Assembly: GCF_003573545.1 (NCBI RefSeq)
Contig: NZ_QWET01000004.1
Location: forward strand, 124,001-188,000
Reading direction: 5' to 3'
DNA from: Mariniphaga sediminis
GTDB taxonomy: Bacteria; Bacteroidota; Bacteroidia; Bacteroidales; Prolixibacteraceae
DNA: 64,000 bases
Shown one piece after another: positions 45,367 through 53,305 of this stretch. The number at the start of each line of letters is the position of its first letter. Position 1 is the stretch's first letter. The position numbers and the translations under genes were made by a program. The notes below the pieces were generated by a model. That model saw only the letters and a program-made list of their open reading frames with translations, searched no databases and was not told the DNA's origin.

Positions 45367-47211
45367 TTAAAAACCGATATTTATTCCGGAAAAAACGGTA
45401 GCTCCCGGCATGGTATAATAACGATTTACCTGGTATTCTTCATTCAGCAGGTTTTCACCACTTACATACCATTTCAGGTGCTTATTGATAGTATAGACAG
45501 CTTTCGCTTTCAGAAGCGTATAATTTTCGCTGGTTACGATAGCCGACGGATCGTTATCCAAATTACTGATTTGCTGTAAACTCCCGGTTAGCTGAAATTT
45601 TTTCCACTGATAGCGCGCACTAAGGTACACATGATGTTCCGGGGTGGCATATACCGGAGTTTTCATGTTGATATAACTGTAAGTTCCTTCCAAACTAAGT
45701 TTGCTGGAAGGGTGTACATGCATTAAAACTTCGATTCCTTTGTTGTCAATTTTCCCGGCATTTCGCAAACCTTCCATTGGAATCGTAATTATCAGGTTAT
45801 CACCTTTTACTGAAAACAGGGTCATTTCAGCCTTCATCATTCCATTAAAAAAGGTGTTAGAAATCCCCGTTTCATAGTTTAAAATGGTTTCCGGGTCTAA
45901 AGCCGGATTAGGTCCCCACAGAAACAACTCGCGAATAGTGGGACTGCGAAACCCTTTTGAGACGTTTCCCTTCCACGTAGCCAAACCAGCAAACTGCCAC
46001 GCAAAACCGGCCGAAGGCACCCAATGCCCCCCGTAAACACTGTGATTCTGGTAACGTAACCCGGCGTTGAGTATCAGCTTTTCGCGAAAAGTTTGCTGCG
46101 TAAAACCATATACTCCTGTTTCATTAACAGTTGTATCAGCAAATACAATCCCGTTCCCGTTCATGGCTTTCAGGTTCTCTGCCATTCCCCCGTAATTCAT
46201 ATGATCCACGCCAAGGGTAATGGTATTTCCTTCAAACAGTTTAAGGGACTCATAAAAGTTTAGCCCGTAGTTATGATCTTTTGAATGAAAACCATCGGTA
46301 ATATCATGTTCTCCAAAATTGTAAAAGAGCTGGAGGGAACCCGTTAGTTTTTCAAATTCATTTTGAACGGCAAATGCCCAGTAGCCGCGGGTAATGTCAA
46401 TCTTTTCTCCCGGAGAGGCATTCAAAGTGTCGGGGCCGGGGTCAGCTGCGTCAAAAACAGCAAGGCTCAGATCGGTGCTTACACGAAGATTTCGGTTGAT
46501 GTCATAAGCCAGTTTTGCATAACCGTTGCTGATTTTAAATTCAGAATCTTCGCGGTGACCGTCAGTATTATCGTGGTTTGCAGAAATAAAAGCGCTGAAT
46601 TTTTCCTTTTTATAACCAGCTGACCCCATATATTTTTGGGTATTGAACGAGCCGTAAGTAAACCTTGCGTTCCCGTTAACCCCTTCATTTGTTTGCTTTT
46701 TCGTGATAATATTAATAACACCTCCCATGGCATTTGAGCCGTAAAGAATGGAAGCCGGGCCACGGATTATTTCCACCCTTTCGGCATCTGACGCCACATA
46801 AGAATCCGGAAGCGGATGCCCCATAATTCCCATAAACTGCGGATGCCCGTCGATGAGCATTAGCACACCGGTAGTGGGAGAACCTCCTATTCCCCGAATG
46901 GATATCTGCCCTGCCGAGCCTGCGGCCACGCCAAATCCCGTCACCCCGCGCTCGGTGACAAACAGCCCCGGAACCTTTCCGTTCAAAACCGGAAGCAACG
47001 CCGACTCATCGCTCTCCTCAATCCGGGCTTTGTTGATTACCGAAACAGCCATGGGAACATTATTGCGGTGCACCCTGACCGGCGACCCTGTCACCACTAC
47101 TTCTTCAATTTCCAGGCTATCAACTATATCATCCTGCCCCACACCCCAAAAAGGGGAAAATATCATTGCGAAAAAAAATATTCCGGCTAAAAGGTTTTTA
47201 AAACGACTCAT
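45367..47211 (-). CDS. TonB-dependent outer-membrane receptor
   Basis: This 614-aa receptor has a signal peptide, a TonB box (IEEVVVTG), a plug domain with IRGPASILYGSNAMGGVINI and a beta-barrel ending in Phe. It lacks the N-terminal carboxypeptidase-like domain of SusC proteins and is of BtuB size, which suggests a metal, chelate or cofactor rather than a glycan. The plug loop GHPQFMGIMGHPLPD is rich in His and Met. A NikR-family gene lies 59 bp upstream on the same strand, and a candidate operator lies between them, so control by that regulator is likely. Confidence 0.92.
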   Translation of the reverse strand: MSRFKNLLAGIFFFAMIFSPFWGVGQDDIVDSLEIEEVVVTGSPVRVHRNNVPMAVSVINKARIEESDESALLPVLNGKVPGLFVTERGVTGFGVAAGSAGQISIRGIGGSPTTGVLMLIDGHPQFMGIMGHPLPDSYVASDAERVEIIRGPASILYGSNAMGGVINIITKKQTNEGVNGNARFTYGSFNTQKYMGSAGYKKEKFSAFISANHDNTDGHREDSEFKISNGYAKLAYDINRNLRVSTDLSLAVFDAADPGPDTLNASPGEKIDITRGYWAFAVQNEFEKLTGSLQLFYNFGEHDITDGFHSKDHNYGLNFYESLKLFEGNTITLGVDHMNYGGMAENLKAMNGNGIVFADTTVNETGVYGFTQQTFREKLILNAGLRYQNHSVYGGHWVPSAGFAWQFAGLATWKGNVSKGFRSPTIRELFLWGPNPALDPETILNYETGISNTFFNGMMKAEMTLFSVKGDNLIITIPMEGLRNAGKIDNKGIEVLMHVHPSSKLSLEGTYSYINMKTPVYATPEHHVYLSARYQWKKFQLTGSLQQISNLDNDPSAIVTSENYTLLKAKAVYTINKHLKWYVSGENLLNEEYQVNRYYTMPGATVFSGINIGF

Positions 47212-47224
47212 CTACTTTTCTTTT

Positions 47225-47252
47225 GTGTTACTAATTCTATATTTCGTGTTAC
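47225..47252 (-). promoter_or_regulatory. candidate NikR-family operator before the TonB receptor
   Basis: On the minus strand GTAACAC, 14 nt and GTAACAC form a 28-bp repeat that starts 14 bp upstream of the receptor ATG. It follows the same GTnnCAC-N14-GTnnCAC plan as the site at 47674-47701, including GAA after the first half-site. Confidence 0.6.
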
Positions 47253-47270
47253 CATTAAGGCAAAAAAATT

Positions 47271-47672
47271 TTATTCTGCTTTGCTCATAACCAATTTTCC
47301 GTGCTGGATTCCCTTAATACTGATTAACCGATCCGAGATTTCAGTGAGTCGTTTGGAAGGACCTTTCACAGCGACAATCTCAAGGTAGTTTTGTTCGTTC
47401 AGATAAAACCCCTGGGAAGAGAGTACAACATCCCTGTAATCGAATTGTATTTCGGAAGATTTTTTTAAAATATCGGCCTTCTCATGATTGAAAACCAGCA
47501 CAACCGCACCCGCCACAATATTGTCGCACTTCCATTTTTCTTCCACCAGATTCTTTTCAATCAAATGGCGAATAGCCTGAGAACGGTTGGCAAACCTGTT
47601 TTCAGCAACGTAATCGTCAAGAGCATGTAAAAGTTCTTCATCAAGTGAAACACCAAAACGGGTGACTGGCAT
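47271..47672 (-). CDS. nikR: NikR-family ribbon-helix-helix regulator with altered metal site
   Basis: The 133-aa protein matches NikR in length and layout: an N-terminal ribbon-helix-helix (TRFGVSLDEELLHALDDYV) and a C-terminal ACT-like metal domain. An ungapped alignment of the metal domain to E. coli NikR shows all four nickel ligands replaced: H76 by F77, H87 by G88, H89 by Y90 and C95 by Y96. It therefore probably does not sense nickel in the known way. It lies directly before a TonB receptor gene and has a candidate operator over its own start. The partner ligand is unknown. Confidence 0.88.
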   Translation of the reverse strand: MPVTRFGVSLDEELLHALDDYVAENRFANRSQAIRHLIEKNLVEEKWKCDNIVAGAVVLVFNHEKADILKKSSEIQFDYRDVVLSSQGFYLNEQNYLEIVAVKGPSKRLTEISDRLISIKGIQHGKLVMSKAE

Positions 47673-47673
47673 T

Positions 47674-47701
47674 GTGACACATTTTTAAAAATTCGTGGCA
47701 C
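47674..47701 (-). promoter_or_regulatory. candidate NikR-family operator before nikR-like gene
   Basis: On the minus strand GTGCCAC, 14 nt and GTGTCAC form a 28-bp repeat ending one base before the ATG at 47672. Half-sites are spaced 21 bp, as in the site at 47225-47252. E. coli NikR sites are also 28 bp (GTATGA-N16-TCATAC). Confidence 0.6.
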
Positions 47702-47723
47702 GAAGATACGAAAAGATCAGAAA

Positions 47724-49673
47724 TTAAGAATGTCCTTTCTGTATTTTCTTTACTATTGTTCTTTTGGAGGTACTGATTTCCATCAGATAAAAACCTTCGG
47801 GAAGGTCTGAAAAGTTAAAAATAGTTTGATCGCCCTGAAATCTCTGTAACAATACGCCTTCAGAAGAAAATAAACGCACCTCGCGTAACGTCTCCGATCC
47901 CGGAACAGAAACAGCTAACCTGCCAGTGAAAGGGTTCGGAAATACTGCAACTTCCTTCAAGTCCCGGACAAAAGAAACCTGAACCGTTTTGGCCGTTTCA
48001 GAAACAATTTGGTAATCGGGGTCGATTTTAATTTCAGCTACATCAAATCCGGGGTCAACCAGAAACTCCTGATTATTATGAAGGTGAACCAGCCTGAAAT
48101 CGACCGAATCAGTTCTCCCTTCAGAATAGGCCCTGACCGGAACAGGCATCTCGAAAAAACCAACCGAAGAATGCGATGTAGTTTGGGAAAGTACAATTTT
48201 CATCATTTGATTGCCTGCCTGCATAAATTCGAGGGAGTAAACAGGGTATCCTTCACCATAATACCAATCGTTAAAAAACTCAGTAAGGGAGGTGTCGCCT
48301 GCTGCTTCAAAGTGAGCGACAACCTGTTCGTGGCGGGCAAAACCATTGGCAACTTCAGGATCCTTGAAGTAATTTCTCAGTCCTTCGAAAAAAGCTTCGT
48401 CTCCTAAAACCCAACGCAACATGTGCAACAGGTAGGCTCCTTTGTAGTATGAAAGCCTTCCATTAAAAACCCTCGCAATACTTGTAGTATCCGGCACAAA
48501 AACCGACCCGTCGGGTTCGCTTATAATACTTTGAACATTCAATTGTTTCCATCGGGGCCACCACACTCCTTCCTGGAGATGTTCATAAGACAAGCCGGTA
48601 AGGTATGTGGCAAAACCTTCATTTAACCAAATATGCTGCCAGCTAGCCAATGTAATATGATTTCCAAACCACTGATGCGCCAGTTCGTGTGCGATAAGCT
48701 CAAAACTGAATCCCCCCATAAAACTCATCGTCTGGTGTTCCATTCCACCTCTCCACCCAAATTGTGCATGCCCGTATTTCTCTGCGGCGAATGGGTACTC
48801 CCCGATTAAATCATCATACAACGCCATCACTTCCACCGTCAATGGAGTGTTTTCCCTGGCACTCTCCAGATCCTCCGGATATACAAAATTCAGAATTTCA
48901 ATTTTACGGCCATCTTCCATTTCCAAAAAATCGGAGTAATCGACATAATTTGTAACGGCAATGGCAACCAGATATGTTGCAATCGGATAGCGATGTTTCC
49001 AATGCATGATCCGTTCTCCTCCTGTTACTGTTTCAGAAACAAGAATTCCGTTACTGGCCGTTCGGTGAATTTCGGGGGTAGTAACAATCACATCTATGGA
49101 GTCAATTTTGTCAGAAAGCGACTGCTTGCAGGGCCACCATTCAAAAGCCCCGTATGGTTCGGAAAGTGTCCAGATAACTGGCACCCCGTTATGCGTCCCT
49201 TTGAAAAAAGAGCCAAATCCACTCCCAGTAGGTTCGCCCTGATAAAAAACAGACACCGAATCAATACCATTATTGCCGAGCGATTGAGACAATTGGATTG
49301 AAAGTTTATCCTCCGTTCTGGTATAATTTATATTGCTACTTCCCTGCCGCACAGAATCGACCTGCATGGAATGCTCCAGGTCGAATTCAATGACTTCCAA
49401 ACCATCGGTTCTGCTTTTAATATACGATGTTATTTTACCACGAATGTATTTTATACCCGGGTTGATTTCCCATTCCATGCGCTGGTAAATCAAATCGTAT
49501 GAAGCATAGCCCGGGGATTCAGTAAACTCCGCTTTTTTTAGAAGGCGGCTGCCTTCAGCCTTTGCTATTTTATCCACAAAAAAAATATCGGGTTCCTGCG
49601 CTGTACCTTCCGTAAGCAAGGCAGAAATAAAAAATGATATTAAAACAAACCGAATTATTCTTTTAAGGTACAT
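47724..49673 (-). CDS. secreted M1-family metallopeptidase with T9SS sorting domain
   Basis: The 649-aa protein has a signal peptide, an M1 aminopeptidase domain with HELAHQWF, a downstream NEGFATY Glu, and a GGMEH variant of the GxMEN substrate motif. The last about 75 residues (from VFPNPFTGRL) are a T9SS type A sorting domain. It is therefore a predicted cargo of the T9SS whose core is encoded at 35.7-41.5 kb, and should be released or attached at the cell surface, where it would trim peptides. Confidence 0.93.
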   Translation of the reverse strand: MYLKRIIRFVLISFFISALLTEGTAQEPDIFFVDKIAKAEGSRLLKKAEFTESPGYASYDLIYQRMEWEINPGIKYIRGKITSYIKSRTDGLEVIEFDLEHSMQVDSVRQGSSNINYTRTEDKLSIQLSQSLGNNGIDSVSVFYQGEPTGSGFGSFFKGTHNGVPVIWTLSEPYGAFEWWPCKQSLSDKIDSIDVIVTTPEIHRTASNGILVSETVTGGERIMHWKHRYPIATYLVAIAVTNYVDYSDFLEMEDGRKIEILNFVYPEDLESARENTPLTVEVMALYDDLIGEYPFAAEKYGHAQFGWRGGMEHQTMSFMGGFSFELIAHELAHQWFGNHITLASWQHIWLNEGFATYLTGLSYEHLQEGVWWPRWKQLNVQSIISEPDGSVFVPDTTSIARVFNGRLSYYKGAYLLHMLRWVLGDEAFFEGLRNYFKDPEVANGFARHEQVVAHFEAAGDTSLTEFFNDWYYGEGYPVYSLEFMQAGNQMMKIVLSQTTSHSSVGFFEMPVPVRAYSEGRTDSVDFRLVHLHNNQEFLVDPGFDVAEIKIDPDYQIVSETAKTVQVSFVRDLKEVAVFPNPFTGRLAVSVPGSETLREVRLFSSEGVLLQRFQGDQTIFNFSDLPEGFYLMEISTSKRTIVKKIQKGHS

Positions 49674-49862
49674 TTTTTTGTATTAACAGAAACAAACAAT
49701 TTATGTGGCAACTCAATATCCATTCGTCAGTTTTGCAAACGAACGTATTCATCTCATAAAAAAAAACTTAATTGATATCCGGCTCTAATAATATTCGAAC
49801 CGATTCAATACCTAAAGATCGCAAAAACCAATGAATTCTCTTCACCGGAAAGTTACAACAAT

Positions 49863-49892
49863 AAAAAAAGCGGACCGTATTTAAAATCCGCT
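49863..49892 (-). terminator. Rho-independent terminator after the ROK kinase gene
   Basis: On the minus strand AGCGGA pairs with TCCGCT across a 12-nt loop and is followed by TTTTTT. It lies 26 bp past the stop at 49918. Confidence 0.7.
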
Positions 49893-49917
49893 CTTTCAAA
49901 ACTCTATTATAAAATTT

Positions 49918-50898
49918 TTACTTTCCCAGTTCTTTCCACACCAGAGCACTGGCTCCTACAATGGCTGCATCGCCGGCTTTAAGTTTGGATGGTAAGATTG
50001 GTACCTTATCTTTATAAATGGGAAGCAAATGTTTTTCCATGTGCTCCTTTGTTGGTTTAAAAATGTAATCACCTGCTGCAGTAGGTCCACCAAAAAGGAA
50101 AATAGCTTCCGGGCTAAGGTAGTGGACAGTGTCTGCCAATCCCTGTCCAAGCCATGCACCCGTTTTCTCAAATACCTCCAATGCAATTTTATCGCCTTCC
50201 ACTGCTGCTTCGTAGATCATTTTCGAGTCCAACTCATTGAATGATTTGCTGGCAAGCAAGCTATCGGTGGCATTATATTGGGCCAGTAGTTCAAAAGCAG
50301 TACGCTTCATTCCAGGCGCCGAACAGTATGCTTCGAGATGCCCCAACGCTCCGCAACCACATCTGCGTCCGTCGGGAATAAGAATAGTATGTCCGCATTC
50401 TCCGGCAAAGCCATCACTTCCATACACCAAATCTCCATTAACAATCAGCCCGCTTCCAACACCTGTTCCAAGAGTATACATTACAAAGTTCTTCATGCCT
50501 TTAGCCCCTCCGTAAATCATTTCGCCAAGTGCGGCAGCATTGGCATCATTCGTCAAAGCCATTGCTTCCATTTTTGGAAAATGATTGCGCAACAACTCCA
50601 CAAGGCGAACCACTCCTCTAAAAGAAAGGTTTGGCGCATATTCAATTGTCCCACTGTAATAATTCCCGTTTGGTGCACCAATTCCGATGCCGGGAAATTC
50701 CAAATCTTTGTTAAGAAGTTTCACTGATTTCATCAGCTCATCTATTGCCAGAGCCAAATCAGAAATATACTTGTCAATATCTCCGTGCGAAGGAGTAGGA
50801 ATATTGTCTTTTACCATTACATTCCCTTCGGGATCAACAATTCCAATCGCCGTATTCGTACCGCCGATATCCACTCCGATTGCAACTTTCTTCGTCAT
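49918..50898 (-). CDS. ROK family sugar kinase (glucokinase-like)
   Basis: The 326-aa kinase has the phosphate motif GVDIGGTNTAIGIVD, an Asn-Asp pair in TNDANAAALGE, and the ROK zinc motif region CGCGALGHLE. In the usual CxCGxxGCxE pattern the third Cys is replaced by His here, which could still bind zinc. Such enzymes phosphorylate glucose or related sugars in Bacteroidota. It starts just downstream of what looks like the remnant of a sugar transporter gene. Confidence 0.87.
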   Translation of the reverse strand: MTKKVAIGVDIGGTNTAIGIVDPEGNVMVKDNIPTPSHGDIDKYISDLALAIDELMKSVKLLNKDLEFPGIGIGAPNGNYYSGTIEYAPNLSFRGVVRLVELLRNHFPKMEAMALTNDANAAALGEMIYGGAKGMKNFVMYTLGTGVGSGLIVNGDLVYGSDGFAGECGHTILIPDGRRCGCGALGHLEAYCSAPGMKRTAFELLAQYNATDSLLASKSFNELDSKMIYEAAVEGDKIALEVFEKTGAWLGQGLADTVHYLSPEAIFLFGGPTAAGDYIFKPTKEHMEKHLLPIYKDKVPILPSKLKAGDAAIVGASALVWKELGK

Positions 50899-50909
50899 TC
50901 TCTTATGTT

Positions 50910-51170
50910 TTAAAAATTAATAGTATCGAAACTTATGCCCTCCCGTGTATCTTTCCTCTTCACCGGATATAGTATAGAAGCATTACAATGCCGGGACAAT
51001 GAATGCCCGGATGCAATTAAACTATCGCCGGAAGGTAAATTTAACCTTTTAAAAATAGCTTTTACTGGGGCACTTAATGGAATAATGAACGTGGTTGCAA
51101 AACTGCAAATAAAAAAAAGGGCACTGAAAGTGACCAAACCAACCACTAAATTGTTACTATTTTTTTCCAT
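50910..51170 (-). pseudogene. probable N-terminal fragment of an MFS sugar transporter
   Basis: The frame encodes MEKNSNNLVVGLVTFSALFF and continues ICSFATTFIIPLSAPVKAIF, which reads like the first segment of FucP-type sugar/proton symporters. After about residue 40 the family resemblance stops and the remaining about 45 residues look random. Such transporters commonly sit next to ROK glucokinases in Bacteroidota, which lies 12 bp downstream. I infer a truncated relic; a small real protein cannot be excluded. The frame and the rest of 50899-51355 hold no other gene I can support. Confidence 0.35.
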
Positions 51171-51184
51171 TATTATTTGGTTCT

Positions 51185-51202
51185 GGTTGAATAAATTCAA
51201 CC
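51185..51202. repeat. 18-bp perfect palindrome (candidate operator)
   Basis: The arms GGTTGAAT and ATTCAACC flank AA. It lies 15 bp upstream of the start of the transporter fragment (minus strand) and so may be an operator for the former transporter-kinase operon. Confidence 0.4.
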
Positions 51203-51273
51203 TTAACTATTGTTACTATGCAGGTATGGCAAATTTATAAATATTATGCAATTCTATCGGAAATTCACTCATT

Positions 51274-51300
51274 TTTGGCTCAATTTATTACGGAGCCAAA
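51274..51300. promoter_or_regulatory. inverted repeat, candidate metal-regulator site upstream of yidD-znuACB
   Basis: Perfect 8-bp arms TTTGGCTC (51274-51281) and GAGCCAAA (51293-51300) enclose 11 nt. A -7-like TACTTTTA lies at 51321-51328, so the right arm covers the place where the -33 box should be. Confidence 0.5.
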
Positions 51301-51355
51301 TAATAACAGGTAATAATTCTTACTTTTACTGAAAACAGAAGCTTTTGAATAAAAT

Positions 51356-51637
51356 ATGATACGACAGATAATTAAATATTTACTAAAAGCAATCGGTTGG
51401 ATTTTGCTTTTGCCGGTGTATTTTTATAAGTATGCCATTTCACCTCTCACACCTGCTTCATGCCGGCATGTACCCTCTTGTTCTGAATATGCTGTACAAG
51501 CCATAAAAATCCATGGCCCCTTCAAAGGCTTTTGGCTTGCCACCCGGAGAATCTCGAAATGCCATCCCTGGGGAACTCATGGGTACGATCCTGTTCCGCC
51601 AAAAAATAAAATCAAAGTAAAAAAAATGAAAGGATAA
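51356..51637 (+). CDS. yidD: YidD membrane protein insertion efficiency factor
   Basis: The 93-aa protein has an N-terminal hydrophobic stretch followed by the YidD core with [23 protein letters not shown], and the late [10 protein letters not shown]. YidD proteins help insertion of membrane proteins with YidC and associate with the inner face of the membrane. It is followed by a metal ABC transporter after 37 bp, and a shared transcript is possible. Confidence 0.92.
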   Translation: MIRQIIKYLLKAIGWILLLPVYFYKYAISPLTPASCRHVPSCSEYAVQAIKIHGPFKGFWLATRRISKCHPWGTHGYDPVPPKNKIKVKKMKG

Positions 51638-51674
51638 AACTAATTTTGCAGATTAATGTTTAGAAAATAAAAAC

Positions 51675-52550
51675 ATGAACAAGATTTTAGTGATTTTTAC
51701 CGTTGCGATTTTTCTGTTTTCATGCAACTCAAATAAAAAGAAAAACGATAATCAGAAGAAGCCGGTAATTACGGTAAGTATTTTACCTCAAAAGACTTTC
51801 GTGGAAAAAATTGCGGGTGATGATTTTGATGTACAGGTGCTGGTACCCCAGGGGGCAAGCCCTGAATCTTATAACCTTCTTCCTTCCCAGCTACAAAAAA
51901 TTTCCCATTCAGCGGTATGGTTTCGTATCGGGCACATCGGCTTTGAATTATCCTGGATTAATAAAGTGAAAGAACTTAATCCCGAAATGCAGGTTGTCGA
52001 TCTTTCAGAAGGACTTGAATTAATTGTTGGTGAAGAGGAGCAACATGGCGACCATGTGCATGTGGGAGGAGTCGACCCGCACACCTGGCTCTCGCCCAAA
52101 CGGGTGAAACAAATGGCTGAACGAATTACAGATATTTTGACAGGACTGAATCCTGAAAAAAGCGCTGAATACAAAGCCAACTATCTGAAATTTACGAAAG
52201 AGATCGATCAGTTAGATATAAAAATCCGCAATGCGTTAAAAGATTACAAAGGCCGGACCTTCATCACTTTTCACCCAAGCCTCTCCTACTTTGCCCATGA
52301 TTATGAGCTAGTGCAATACCCGCTTGAATTGGAAGGGAAAGAGCCCACTCCGCAGCACATGGCAGAAGTGGTTGAAAAAGCCCGCAAAAAAAATATCCGT
52401 GTTGTGTATATTCAAAATGAATTTGACAAAGAGCATGCCCGCGTGTTTGCGGAAGAAATTAAAGGGGAGGTAATTGAAATTTGGCCGCTCAATCCTGATT
52501 GGGAATCGAACCTGCTGGAACTAACCAACCTTTTTATCGACAATTTTTAA
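51675..52550 (+). CDS. znuA: zinc/manganese-type ABC transporter substrate-binding lipoprotein
   Basis: The 291-aa protein has a lipoprotein signal ending LFSC and the cluster A-I metal-binding fold. Likely ligands are the His in IGHIGFE, in DPHTWLSP and in TFHPSLSYFAHDY, with a His-rich loop EEEQHGDHVHVGGV before the second. The position where manganese-type proteins usually have Asp near DPL reads WPL here, which favours a three-His zinc site; this is inference. The ATPase gene overlaps its stop by one base. Confidence 0.88.
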   Translation: MNKILVIFTVAIFLFSCNSNKKKNDNQKKPVITVSILPQKTFVEKIAGDDFDVQVLVPQGASPESYNLLPSQLQKISHSAVWFRIGHIGFELSWINKVKELNPEMQVVDLSEGLELIVGEEEQHGDHVHVGGVDPHTWLSPKRVKQMAERITDILTGLNPEKSAEYKANYLKFTKEIDQLDIKIRNALKDYKGRTFITFHPSLSYFAHDYELVQYPLELEGKEPTPQHMAEVVEKARKKNIRVVYIQNEFDKEHARVFAEEIKGEVIEIWPLNPDWESNLLELTNLFIDNF

Positions 52551-53305
52551 TGGAGCCACTGATTAAAATAAAAGACCTGACCCTGGGATACGACAGGGAA
52601 CCGGTGTTACACAAGGTAAACCTGGAAATATTTGAAAAAGATTTTGTCGGGGTTATCGGGCCAAACGGTGGGGGGAAAACGACTCTGCTGAAAGCCGTTC
52701 TGGGATTACTAGCCCCCATGAGTGGAAAAATAATTTTCAGAAAGGACATCAACAAACAGAAAAAGCCAATCGGGTACCTTCCACAGGTAAAACACATCGA
52801 TCGCAATTTTCCTATTACCGTATTCGAGGTGGTACGTTCGGGCGCCATCATGCAAAGCCCGGCTGATATTACCAACGCTGAAATCAGAAAAAGAGTTGAA
52901 GATTTGCTCGTTGAAATGGGAATCTCTCACATCCGGAATAAAGCAATAGGAGAACTTTCGGGAGGACAAATGCAGCGGGTTTTTTTATGCCGGGCATTGC
53001 TCAGCGATCCCAAAGTCCTCATTCTTGATGAACCCGATACATTTGTCGACAATCATTTTGAAGGGGAATTATATGAGAAACTAAAACAGCTGAATAAAGA
53101 AAAAGCCATTATCCTGGTTTCACACGATGTGGGAACTATTTCGAGCTACGTAAAAACCATTGCCTGCGTAAATGGTGAACTGCATTACCACCCCGATAAT
53201 ATTATTACCCAGGATCAACTGAACAGTTACAATTGCCCCATCAAACTCATTACCCACGGGGAAATTCCTCACACTGTATTAAAACACCATCATCAACATG
53301 AGTAA
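52550..53305 (+). CDS. znuC: metal ABC transporter ATP-binding protein
   Basis: The ATPase (251 aa from the ATG at 52550) has Walker A GPNGGGKT, the signature LSGGQMQRVFLCRALL, Walker B LILDEPDTFVD and the switch His in VSHDVG. The ATG overlaps the TAA of the binding-protein gene, which supports this start over an upstream one at 52499. The C-terminus ends in His-rich LKHHHQHE. It is coupled to the permease gene by an 8-nt overlap. Confidence 0.92.
   Translation: MEPLIKIKDLTLGYDREPVLHKVNLEIFEKDFVGVIGPNGGGKTTLLKAVLGLLAPMSGKIIFRKDINKQKKPIGYLPQVKHIDRNFPITVFEVVRSGAIMQSPADITNAEIRKRVEDLLVEMGISHIRNKAIGELSGGQMQRVFLCRALLSDPKVLILDEPDTFVDNHFEGELYEKLKQLNKEKAIILVSHDVGTISSYVKTIACVNGELHYHPDNIITQDQLNSYNCPIKLITHGEIPHTVLKHHHQHE

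Noticed and set aside
50935-51240. 101-aa plus-strand frame between the ROK kinase and yidD
   Set aside because: It is antisense to the better explained transporter fragment and has no family resemblance.
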